64,000 nucleotides of DNA from Hypomesus transpacificus. Lineage: Eukaryota; Chordata; Actinopteri; Osmeriformes; Osmeridae. Position 1 is the first letter of the stretch; each line of letters opens with the position of its first letter. The position numbers were made by a program, and so were the translations under genes. The DNA lies in NCBI RefSeq assembly GCF_021917145.1, contig NC_061081.1, positions 7,004,777-7,068,776 on the forward strand. Reading direction: 5' to 3'. Positions 1 to 10,500 of this stretch are shown piece after piece. The notes beneath the pieces were generated by a model. That model did no database searches and was not told the DNA's origin. It was given only the letters and a program-made list of their open reading frames with translations.

Positions 1-136
1 TGACTGTCCTCACTTGATGGCCATGCACAACCAGATAGGTCATTAACAGACAAGCTGTCAATAAAAGTTGTCAAAAGGTCAAAACGACAAACGTCATCTG
101 CACATCTGTAACAACAGCACCAACAATGACACCCAC

Positions 137-881
137 CTTTGGTACGGCAGATCTCTATCAGATTCACAACATTCTCATGTTTCAATAGCTGCAGAATCTT
201 TATTTCTCTCAGTGCTGTGATGGGAAACTGTGAACAAATGTGAAACAATGGCGATGAAACAATGAACAGCAAATTAAAAGGGCAATGCATGTGTCTGACT
301 TTTACAAACAAATGTCATTACAGAGATGGAGTAAACGTATGGACAGGGTAAACGTAAAGTAGCCAACTATTTTGACATGACTTGAGCACGAACGAACACA
401 AAAGCCTATTTCTTACCCCTTCTTTCTCGTTCTCCATTAGAACTTTCTTCAGTGCTACCTTCTTTCCAGTTTGTCTGTGCTTGGCTTTGAACACTTCACT
501 GGAAAAATAATGTTTATTGATCCGTATAAATGTCAAATAATGGGTCGCTAAGCTAGCAACACGAGTGACACATACCTGCCTCAATTAGAATGCGACGAGG
601 TACAGTTACCCAACCAATCTTACTAAATAACATCAATACAGGCCAAGCTAGGAAGATTAGCTAACAAGCTACCAACTTCTGAAGAAGCAAATGTGGGAAT
701 CTACTTCCTCGTTTAAGTGTACTTGAGCTTTAACGTTGCTATCAAGGGGTATTCCCTGGCATTAACAGCATGCAATAAGACAATTTTACCCAAAAGTTCC
801 TTGGCCAATTTTAGCAAGCTTCTCATATTTGGAAAACTCGTCACAGAAAGGGAATTCAACGCCATCGTAATATTTGGACAT
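137..881 (-). CDS. cdk9: Cyclin-dependent kinase 9, 5' part (exons 1-3)
   Basis: Catalytic subunit of P-TEFb; with cyclin T it phosphorylates the RNA polymerase II tail and releases paused polymerase in the nucleus. Coding exons read 790-881, 417-498 and 137-227, with consensus GT/AG sites and matching phases. Together they encode about the first 88 residues and the gene continues past the left edge. Visible are the start MSKYYDGVEFPF, the glycine-rich loop GQGTFGEV (about residues 26-33, split by intron 1), the ATP-binding lysine in VALKK, and the PITALRE helix that gave the kinase its original name. The start codon lies in GCCGCCATCATG, a strong Kozak and YY1-like context. The next exon is not in the window: 1-136 is intron. 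A hAT element lies 506 bp upstream of the ATG. Identification is by recognised family sequence; no other CDK carries this N-terminus plus PITALRE. Confidence 0.93.
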
Positions 882-1386
882 GATGGCGGCCTCCCGGTCG
901 GGCCTGTGGATGATAATTTAGTTTCGTTAACATGATATCATTTTCACGGATCTGCACATTTGAGGCAGACATAAATACAGTATTTTATGAAGTATATAAT
1001 ATTACGCAACAGTGCATACATTGTGTGATAAATGAATATTGGTCATACTTTTCAGCCGCACCGGCGTTTCCACTTTTGTCTCGCTGCATCCTTGTTTGTG
1101 TGTGTTTGACGCTTCAATAAAAAAGCGTTTTTCTACGGAAGCCATAAGCTACGGAAGCCTTAGAGGGTTGTAGGCCTGTCATTGTTTTTTTCAGTAGCTG
1201 ATATTGTATTCAACAGTTTCACTCTTTTTCAAAATATTTCTCTCTAGTGGAGACATAAAAACAATAAGCTATTGTGAAAATCCTATTTAGATGTTTAGCT
1301 GACAGTCAAATATGTAAGCTAGTTAAATTTCCCTTTAGGCCTGCAGTAGCCTACTTTGTTATGAAATGTCGTCCAACCTGTTAAAC
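882..1386. other. cdk9 upstream region
   Basis: About 500 bp between the cdk9 ATG and the hAT element. The first 30 bases are GC-rich and should hold the 5' UTR; no TATA box is seen. The rest is AT-rich and holds no coding or repeat signal that I recognise. Confidence 0.4.
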
Positions 1387-2225
1387 CAGGGGTGTCAAAC
1401 ATACGGCCCGCGGGCCGGAACCGGCCCCCAAGGAGGTTCGATCAGGCCCGCAGGATAATTTGAAAGTGGAAAAAATGCATAAAAGACATGGAATTAATAT
1501 TTTTAAATCGCTGTAATTCATGGATTATCCGCTAAGGGGCGCACTCTTTCCATCAGAGTAGAAGACAAGCCGCATCACTGAGACAGACTGAAAACAGCAG
1601 ACGGTATCAATTAATACCTTGGTCTCTACTAGGGATGGGCGAACGATGCCTTGTGAAGCTTTGGTGGTTTCTTCCGGATTGTGCCGGCCCAAAGAGCCGA
1701 ACTATCGGCGCTTTGAAAATGAACAGCGTCATCTAGCAGCCGTTTAAACTGGCTGAATGAGGCGTAGTGGTTGTCTCCGACGGTAGACTACCCTACGTTA
1801 TTCAATATTTAATTAAGGCTACATGTGTTCATTTTGATCTGATATTAGTGCTCACACATTAAAATGTTGTGATACATCCGTAGGCCTTTAGAATTATGTC
1901 ATTTTCTCACAGTAAAAGTTAAAGAATATCGTACGAGATTCACTGGACTGGGGCGCGAACTTGGGATCCCAGATTCGCATTAACAATATGTAACCGTACA
2001 ACGCTTTAACCAACTGCACCACCGAAGAGATCATTACTTGTTAAAGCGGTTGGACGGACTTTATACGATATGGTCTTTATATCAATTAAACTAGATAACA
2101 CAGAAGAAAGACATGATATTTTGGTTATTTATAGCAGAGTATGGTATAATTTTAATGGTCCGGCCCACTTGACATCTCCCTAGGCCGTATGTGGCCCACG
2201 ATGCGAAATGAGTTTGACACCCCTG
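1387..2225. mobile_element. Non-autonomous hAT transposon, copy 1 (839 bp)
   Basis: Ends are CAGGGGTGTCAAAC and GTTTGACACCCCTG, perfect 14-bp terminal inverted repeats. They are flanked by the perfect 8-bp target duplication TGTTAAAC at 1379-1386 and 2226-2233, which is diagnostic of hAT elements. There is no transposase reading frame. A second copy of the same length lies at 17116-17954 with about four mismatches, so both are recent. A tRNA-like segment is embedded at about 1945-2030 on the minus strand. Confidence 0.93.
1945..2030 (-). other. tRNA-like segment inside hAT copy 1
   Basis: Read on the minus strand, the segment has an A-box-like GGTGCAGTTGGTTAAAGCG and, about 45 bases later, a B-box-like AAGTTCGCGCCCC. 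These are the internal promoter elements of a tRNA or tRNA-derived SINE head. It has no clean cloverleaf, so it is not called a tRNA gene. The same segment recurs in copy 2 at about 17674-17759 with two or three substitutions. Confidence 0.5.
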
Positions 2226-2233
2226 TGTTAAAC

Positions 2234-3252
2234 TATAATCAAACGTACAAGGAGGACCTTAGCTCAAAATGCATTCTCTTTAAAACCTTAATCTTTTTGA
2301 TCTACAAAACATCAACTTTATATTTCAATGAGTGCCATTAAATAGTAGCCTAAACAAATGTCCATTCACCTGAATTGTATATGTGTTTGAACTGTACAAG
2401 GGGCCAGTACTGTTCGACCAACGGAAATGTGTTTATTTGACTATACATTACATTACATTTACTAACATAAAATCAGTTATAAGCCAATCATGTTACAGAA
2501 TAAAGGTTTCTAAGAGAATAGATAATATGCACTTTTATAGCCTACCCAACCCAAATATCATCTATATTCTATAAGAACAACCAATCTGCCCACATCTTGA
2601 CTCTTATCCCTATATCACTATAATGGACGTTGCACAATCGGTGTGACAAGCACCCAGCAACTAAAGTCTTCAGCAAGAGGTGGCGGAATGTCTCCCAGCC
2701 TACAGTATGATTTATGCGTCATGTTTTGAATATATATTCAAGTAGCACATAATATTCAAACCAAACCCACTTTCTACTTACTTACAGGCCACACAGTTCA
2801 AACAACTAGTTCAGTGAGTAGGACTAACATAACATTGTGTAATGTTGCATTGTTAATAGTTATGTGGTTCAGATCTCGCCCGCCTCCAAATCATATGACT
2901 GTCACAGGTGTTGCTATCAACACGCAGTCCTATGCATACTCCTATGATCCAGTACAGGTTTTACAAACCTCCTTCTCTAAAAATCCAAACAACTGTCTCG
3001 TGATTTGTTGCACACACCAAGAATAGAGTACATTCGATATGGAGTACTGCAGGTAGTGATGGGGAAGCGAAGCTCTGTGACGCAATACACCATTATAAAA
3101 TAGGGCAGAGGTTTAATGTCTGCTGTGGCTACAATACAATCCTGGATCCCTGTACTGGAGCTGGAGTATCTGTTACGAACTGTTTATAAGGAAGTGACTA
3201 AGCATTCCTCCATTAGTGTGTTTTGTGTGTACAAGAAACGTTGGAAAGCAGC
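2234..3252. other. Intergenic region and ependymin-like promoter
   Basis: 2234-3050 is AT-rich with no gene signal. A TATA box (TATAAAA, 3094-3100) precedes the ependymin-like start codon by about 155 bp. A CRE/ATF-like TGACGCAA lies about 15 bp upstream of it. This is a plausible focused promoter for the secreted protein downstream. Confidence 0.5.
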
Positions 3253-4766
3253 ATGAAAACGATTGTTCTGTTCGCGTCTCTGGTTCTGGGCTGCCTGGCT
3301 CAGATACCTCACCCCTGCAGTAAGTAACCAAGTTAACAGAGTATGTGATAGAGACACCTAGCATTGGGAATATCTGCTTTCTATAAAAAAGATGACCTAT
3401 TACCTACTTTATGGTCAATGCTTAATTTTGTTCCGTTTTAAATGCAATATAATGGCATTTTACTTGGGTCAAAGAACATATTTAATGCAAATTGTGTCAG
3501 TAAAATCATTCTTAACTTCCTGCCCTAGAATCTCCACCTCTTCTGACAGGTAGCCTCTCTGTGGTGAGTTTCCTTTAAGGGGATTTTGCCAAGCATACCC
3601 TGTATCGACCCCTTTAGTGGCATATCATTGCAACATTGTACCCTGCAAAAAGTGTAGGATACACAATATACTAAAGATCTCTATACATGGTACAATACAA
3701 AATCAGACTAATTTGACTCCATTTCGACTAAACTCCAGATCAGTTACCAACTAACCCATCCTCCTGTATTTGTGTTTAAATAATTTAATTTCACAAGAAT
3801 TCAAAATTGTATTCAGAATTCGTCCTACACCTGTTGTTCAAATATTGGTTTATAATTACAGATTGCTCATCATGATCTGATGGCCAGTGCCAAATATACC
3901 TATGATGCATTTGGGCAGCGAATCCGCTTCAGAGAAATTGGATCTTACCAGAACCAGACATTCTGGATTGATGCGCTGCTGCTCTTCAGAGAGGTAATCA
4001 ACAAATCTTCCCAAAACATCTGATGTTTCTCTGCTAAGTCTAAGGCCAATTATGTGTGGGGGGAAAAATACAATGATAAGCATTGCCACCCCTTTAAAGA
4101 AATGTTTTATCAGGGTGTCATCTATAAGATCAACCATCATAACCGCACGTGTAAGAAGGAGAAATTAAGGGCAGACTTTCATCCTATGGAAGTTCCTAAA
4201 AATGCAACTCTGCTGGGGCAAGTCATCTTGGGTGGCTCCTCTGGTCCAGGAGAGGGTCTTCTGGTCAATAGCTGGTATGGAGAAATGAAACGGGGTAAGA
4301 ACAAATGAGAGTTCGTTTTGTGTTCTTTGGTGTCCCTTCCTCTTCTCACATCTGTACTATTGTTGATCATGTGATGCTTTTGTCTACAGGGAAATATGTG
4401 AGCACTGTAACGGAATTCGGATGTTTGCCAGTCAGCACTTTATTTCACACAGAACGAACTGGATGGATATTGACAAGGTTAGTCTGCATTTATTTAGCAA
4501 AAGGCTACAACACATTTGGTACTTAAAAGGTTTTATTATATTCCTTGTGTATGTGTGGTATATCTGATCATTCCATTAGCTAATAGTATATTAAAGGTAA
4601 ATATCCATAGATGTCTGATCTGTATTCTCTGTTCATTTCCAGTTTCTTCAACATTCTCCTTGGAATTGAGGACCCTCAAGATTTCTTCCCTCCTGAGTTC
4701 TGTCAGGATGCAGTGCCAGACAACAAAGGAGAACCTGCTGACTTCTACAGCCTGTTTTTTGAGTAG
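3253..4766 (+). CDS. Ependymin-like secreted glycoprotein
   Basis: Coding exons: 3253-3319, 3529-3563, 3862-3993, 4114-4294, 4390-4477 and 4643-4766. All have GT-AG introns and consistent phases, giving 208 residues, close to the usual ependymin length of about 215. Residues 1-16 form a signal peptide (MKTIVLFASLVLGCLA). Ependymin-family landmarks follow: the HHDLMASAKYTYD block, three N-glycosylation sequons (NQT, NRT, NAT), the central FGCLPVS motif and the C-terminal FFPPEFCQ block ending YSLFFE. Ependymins are calcium-binding extracellular glycoproteins abundant in fish cerebrospinal fluid, but many paralogs are expressed elsewhere. Which paralog this is (epd or an epdl type) cannot be settled here. 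It is transcribed against cskmt, with which it is convergent. Polyadenylation signal AATAAA is at 5155-5160. Confidence 0.88.
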
Positions 4767-5154
4767 CAACAACAAGTTCAACAGTCTTTTATTTGTTCTT
4801 TATACTTAAACCTGTGCTAATATTAATTAGATCACAATCATATATGTTTTAATTTGCTATGAAAGTTTTATGAAGGAACAAAATGTAACTTTTATAGGAG
4901 TTAAAAGGGATGACCTGCAATAGGCATTTTTCAAGACATGTAATCAAACACTGGGATATGTTACTATATTCTACCTTTAAGCTTCTATTTCCAAGCAACA
5001 CTGGAATAGTTTCTGTGTCATGTGTAAAGTTGACTGAAATTTGTAATCTCTCAATACTATTTTAGTCCAGCTTTACACTGGCGTTTTCCAGGCTGCACCC
5101 CTGATCAAACTTAAATTGCACTCAATCATTGTCACTATAAAAAGGGAATGTATG

Positions 5155-5160
5155 AATAAA
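5155..5160 (+). terminator. Polyadenylation signal of the ependymin-like gene
   Basis: AATAAA about 390 bp after the stop codon, the first canonical signal on this strand downstream of the gene. A (TA)n run follows at about 5213-5232. The remaining 170 bp to the cskmt stop codon shows nothing else. Confidence 0.5.
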
Positions 5161-5407
5161 CAGTAAGTTCTGATCACAGTGACAATATTGTTGCACAGAT
5201 TTCACACACTAATATATATATATATATATATACCTACGAGACATTCCTGGTTAAGGCTACACCCATTTACTAAATCACTAGGAAAGAGGCATAGTTGTAT
5301 GATATTTAATTAAATCCATTCACAAAGCAATCGCAAACAAGTGTTCTCCACCTCCTGATCTCAGGATGTGAACAGTCCAATTCAGCACAGTAGTACCAAC
5401 TAGGCTA

Positions 5408-6431
5408 CTATGCAGCATGTCGTGGTCTGATTTGGTAGCAGAAGTAACAAATTCCCCTCAGATCGCCTACCTCTTGCACGCATACATCTGCAGTCATCCC
5501 CCCAAGGTCCTGGCCCACCGTTTCCAACCAAAGTAGCCTGGCATCAGGGTCCTCGTCCGAAAACTGCAGATATAACCCAGAACTTCGTAATACTCGCAGA
5601 GACTGCTGAAGAACCTGATCAGCTTTGCCTCTCCCTTCCCTGGATCTCAACAAGGCATCCGTTGTACCCTTATCAATTATTAGGTCTAGGCTTTCAGAGC
5701 CATAGTGTTGGTGGAGTTCTGTACAATCCAGTTCTAAGAATTCCAGTCTTGAATCAGGATTACGAGGTTCTGCTGCTTTGGTTCTAATTTGTTCTTGCAT
5801 AAAGCGCACAGCTACTGGGGAAATATCTGCGCAGGTAACTTGCACTGCAGAGAAGGAGTTCTTGTATATATCAAGACCTAAGGCAGAGGTTCCGCAGCCC
5901 AAATCCAATACTTGGAAAATAGTATTAGAGTCAGGTTTCGAATGCAGCAAGGGCAAGATAAAGTCCTGAACTGTGCCAAAACCAAAAAACCACTCAAAGT
6001 TTTTAAAGTTTGGTGTTCTGCCGCGGTTTTCAGTGTAAAACCGGTCCCACGTTGCTTTCTTATCCATGTTCTCAATTAATTCAGCTGGAGGAATAAATAC
6101 ATGTGTTAAATAAAAAGAATCAGCCAACATTTTCCATTACAACTTCATGTCTCATATTAGATCCCTGATGATAAAGGTGTTTATAAAGCTACAGGAAGTG
6201 TGATGAATGATAACGCTAAGGCAATGGTATAGCCTGTGACGTAGCGTACTGGCTACGAGTTAGCAGTTCAGAATGGCATGTCTTGTCTTTATGATAATCA
6301 TGCGTCTAGTTGAACGTATATTGTGTAGCAAACATACTTGTAAGTGAAGAATGGTTCCTGGAAATCACCGACACAAGCTTTCCTAACCTTTTGTATGACA
6401 TTAGCAACACGTTGGACATCAACGGCGCCAT
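5408..6431 (-). CDS. cskmt: Citrate synthase lysine methyltransferase (METTL12-type)
   Basis: Mitochondrial SAM-dependent methyltransferase of the family that trimethylates citrate synthase. I read two coding exons: 6338-6431 (31 codons plus 1 base) and 5408-6084 (2 bases plus 225 codons), separated by a 253-bp GTATGT...CAG intron, for 256 residues. Exon 1 supplies a basic, Ser-rich, acid-free N-terminus (MAPLMSNVLLMSYKRLGKL) typical of a mitochondrial presequence. Exon 2 carries the family core: WFFGFGTVQ, motif I LDLGCGTSALG, ADISPVAV, LIIDKGTTDAL and the hallmark QFSDEDPDARL. A single-exon reading that starts at 6130 is open but uses intron sequence as its N-terminus and lacks the presequence. 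It lies between fpgs (same strand, upstream) and the convergent ependymin-like gene. Confidence 0.88.
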
Positions 6432-6476
6432 GATGATGCTCGTTGAACTGCGCAAATGCGCAGACTGCACGTGAAA

Positions 6477-6488
6477 CGCGCATGCGCG
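6477..6488. promoter_or_regulatory. NRF1-type palindrome upstream of cskmt
   Basis: CGCGCATGCGCG is an exact match to the NRF1 consensus YGCGCAYGCGCR, 46 bp upstream of the inferred cskmt start codon. A second partial site (TGCGCAAATGCGCA) lies about 25 bp closer, and there is a CACGTG E-box at about 6468. NRF1 drives many nuclear genes for mitochondrial proteins, which fits the product. Confidence 0.65.
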
Positions 6489-7557
6489 TCAATTGGCCCA
6501 ATTTATTTACCAAAATATTGGACATTGTGCAAGACAACGACACGGCCCCTCCGATCACCACCAACATTCATTCACATCCACACGATGCATGTCTTATGAT
6601 GTGAGCATACTATTACATGTTACCATATATGTGAATGACTTTAAACACAACATTCTTCAACACATGGTAAATATAAATTGTATATTTATTGCACAAACAT
6701 ACAAAAAATATATATATTAAGACAGTATACAAGATGACTAGCTACGAACAATTCTTGATTTGTTTCTAACTGACAAATCTATTGACGCAGTGACATTTCT
6801 AAAGCAACAACAACTTTGTGTTACAATACATGAAGCTCACGTCCCATTCTTAAACTGTCATTTTAACATGGTATTCATACTAATGCCAAGTGTGAATAAG
6901 TCATGTTAAACATAAATAGTAACTATGCCTTCTTACAGCACAAGTAAGTATGTACAGCCGTGTCTTAGACAAAGCACTTAAATTAAAATAAATGTTAATT
7001 ATTTTCTTATCAGATCAGTAAAACTGTTAAGTATTTTACTAACAGAGCTATTTTTAAGCCTTTATCTACAATTGATACACATTTGAATGATGCCGTGCTT
7101 GTGAAAAGTTTTATAATAAACGCTAAAGCTTTTAAAGTACAACTTGTGCAATTTATGATCATGCCACTTAATGAGGTTATGAATATCCTTCAAGAGTCAG
7201 TGTTAACAGTTTTTGGCTTCAAGTAGAGGCTTAATTTTTGCAATACACAAAAGGCAGCTGTGTGTTTCTGGCTAATACATTTGGCATCAAGTTGTACATG
7301 CCAGGTCATGTATTCATATTAAACAAGACTATATTCGACATCTCTGAAAACTTAACTGCCATGTCTATTAAAATTAGATATTTTAACCACATTAAACCAC
7401 CAATGATGCTACTAACCCCTACCATACACCCCATCTAAACATTTTACCTTTATAGGCATATATTCTGCTTTTTCACATAGAACAAGCCCAGAGGTATGCT
7501 ACTACTTATATCCAACTACTTGTACACAATCCACAAACTTTAACCTCAAATTCTGTT
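6489..7557. other. Intergenic region between cskmt and fpgs
   Basis: AT-rich. No gene is seen. On the minus strand a possible fpgs polyadenylation signal (AATAAA, reverse of 6685-6690) lies about 870 bp after the fpgs stop. Most of this stretch could therefore be fpgs 3' UTR. Confidence 0.35.
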
Positions 7558-10500
7558 TTACACAGCAAAAGAAGGGTCAAGGTGTTTCAGCACCCCTCCT
7601 ACAAGATGGAGGCTGCCTGTGACAAGGACATGAATCCCAGTGGCCTCTCTTAAGGGGGATGCTTTCGCTGTGATGCTGTCCTTGACTGGTACGGCTATTT
7701 TGGCCGGGTCTGCCAGGACAGAGTCCTTTCCCTGGCAGATCCACTGGAGGGCGCTAAGGATGCAGGGGAAAACAAGGGTGTCGCTCTTGTGTTTGGCCAT
7801 CAGGGGGAGATGGTCATGGATGAGCCCCGCAGCCTTCAGCCCCTCCTCCTCGCCGGTATGCAGACGCCAGCTCTGTTGGTTGTCCAGGCAGCGGGTCAGC
7901 ATGTTCTCCACAGATACATTAAAGTTCTGTTGGTCTGGGGGAGTAAAGGTCTGAGTGTGAGAGAGGGACAAATCCCCACCATGCTGAGAACATGGCATCA
8001 AAAATGATGGTCTAGTAGTAGTTACATCTCTCAGCTCTCCAACATATACCATGAGAAAATGTTTTTATGTATGGTCAACAGCATTTATTTTGTTCCATTT
8101 GTACCAGTTCATAGTGCAATGTAAAATTTACTTAAAAATGATCACAGCACATCTTTAAAGAAAGCCTCCATATGCACCCAATTGTAGACAATGGTAGCCT
8201 TACCTGCATTACATGATGCTGTGGCTTCAGTGATGTTGGGGCAGAACACAGCCAAGTCAAAATGACAAGGCTATAGGGGGGGGAAAGGAACACTTGTTTG
8301 CAAAAAGATGAGTTCAATATGGATATTTTGTGGAGCTGGTCTGCATAGGTCAACCACAACTACATATTCGTTGCTGTGCAAAAAGATTACAGCTGCAACC
8401 TAACCAAATCTGTCTTAAGTACATTGAAAATGTGCTGTATTTGGAAAGAGATCACTCCAATCTATTCATTTGGCTCTCCTTGAAACTATTTGAAGTTTGT
8501 TTGATTTGTAGTGTGCCCTTTTTGGTTTACACAGGGTGACCTAATTCAAGCGAACCACAAGAACCACAAGTATTGGTACACATTGTTCACTCACCACCAA
8601 CAGTTTCAGCATGGCTGCACAGTCTCTCTCTCCCGTAGCGTTGAAAAGAAGCACTCGGACCACAGGTCCACTGTGCGGGTAACAAGGCATGGGAGTACAA
8701 GGTCAGGTCAGTGTATTGGATTTGAACTAATAGTTTGCATCATTTCAGTGCCCATGATAGAAATTGATACTGCAATCGGAATACTGCAAACTTAACTACA
8801 GAGTAATGACATCTGCTACAGTTATGTATTCGTATAAACATGACATTTTGCTAAAAACATTTCCAAATCTCCATGCTCACCCTGCCCTCTTCTCATGCTG
8901 AGCGGCAGCATGGTTGAACCAGTGGACGCATGCCTGCATGCTGCGCATGGTGTGGGCTCCATCCAGGAAGTAGGTGACAGGGCCGTGCTCCAGAGTCTGT
9001 GTGCGGCCAGGCCACTCTGTGTCTGCTAGTCCTGTGGACCAGAGAAGTGGAGCGATGAAGGGAGGGCAAGAAAGTGTTTTAATGAGCCAAAAGAAACCAC
9101 CATCCTGTAGTACCTACACCAATTACAATAACTGATTTGCTTTGTTGGGATCACAATGTAATTTCATTAGACCACACTTCATGTATTGCTTATTGTGGCC
9201 AGTGATTGACTGCCTACCATTGCAAATGTTGACTTGGCCAGACAATAGTAATTTCATAGCAAGAATAACATGTTATTTACAAAGAGCTAGTCTAATTATT
9301 CTCTATGACTATAGAGGTGCTCTATGACAATGCAATGAGCATTGCATAAACATGCAAGCAGTCAAATCAATAAACAAGTGATTTAAGTTTCTGGCCCGTT
9401 ATAATATTAGTTTGAAAGTACGTTCAAAGCTGAATCTTACACTACTTTCTGCTGCAGGGCGTAACAGCTTAGTATCTGTATTCATACCACCACCGTTAAA
9501 CGTGTGAGTGGTAGGAAGGAGTTTGACCACTAACACACAAACAATTTATTGACACATCACACATCAACATTCGGATACTGGAGTTCACCTTTTGTTCACG
9601 TATGGGTTTGTTACAAAAGAGGGTTTAAGAGTTATTCAGCATGACTCACCTTTTGCCATGATTGGGCTTAATTGGAAGGCTGACGCCAACGGAACAGTTG
9701 TGGTTTCACTTGTTAGGGATGGGAGGCCATCTTCTGTGGGTGGACAAACAGTTAGGTTGTGAATAAAGATTGAATGATTACTATATGACTTAATTACTAC
9801 ACAATGTTGGTCATAATCAGACTACAACTAGGATTTGAAAAGATGAAGGAAGTAACTCAAAAAACATGCAAAATGAACACAAAAATACCAAAACACTAAA
9901 GAAAGCAGGTGTACACTTTTTGAATCTGACACAGCCACATGCACACACACGCACACACACCGGGCAAGCAGCGTCTCTGTAGCCAGGTGTGGCTGAGCTG
10001 CAGGGCCAGGGAGGCATTGGAGTACTGATGCTGCCCAGCCAGGCCCAGATGCAGGGTGGCCTCTGCTCTGTACTCGTTCAGTTCTGGGCACATCGACAGC
10101 GGACACTGGGAAACACACCAAAGAGAGGATGGACAAGACCCAGAGTAAGGACATACAGATGTTTGCAATTCTATGTTTCTAGTATCGCTGTTGATCTGAT
10201 TGATTTCCCCTTCATTGGGATTGATTAATGACATTATAAATATGTTTGTTAGATCAGGCTAACCAGATAAATATGTTTTAGCAATGTTTTCACAATCTGC
10301 ATAAATCGAAGGCTCCAACAAAATTTGATTCATATGACTTGAACACCAGAAATTTATATTTTCTACATATTCATTCAGTGAGCTTCAAATACAGCCTCAA
10401 CATGGAGCAAGCCTCCAACCCAGAGGGTATAAAGGCCTCTATGTACTTCAGTTTTGTACAAGTATGTCTGCTTTCATTACTCATATACTCCACTACTTAA

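Noticed and set aside
5408-6130. Single-exon 240-residue cskmt starting at 6130
   Set aside because: The first 15 codons are intron sequence that includes the acceptor tract. The two-exon model supplies a mitochondrial presequence and an NRF1-bearing promoter.
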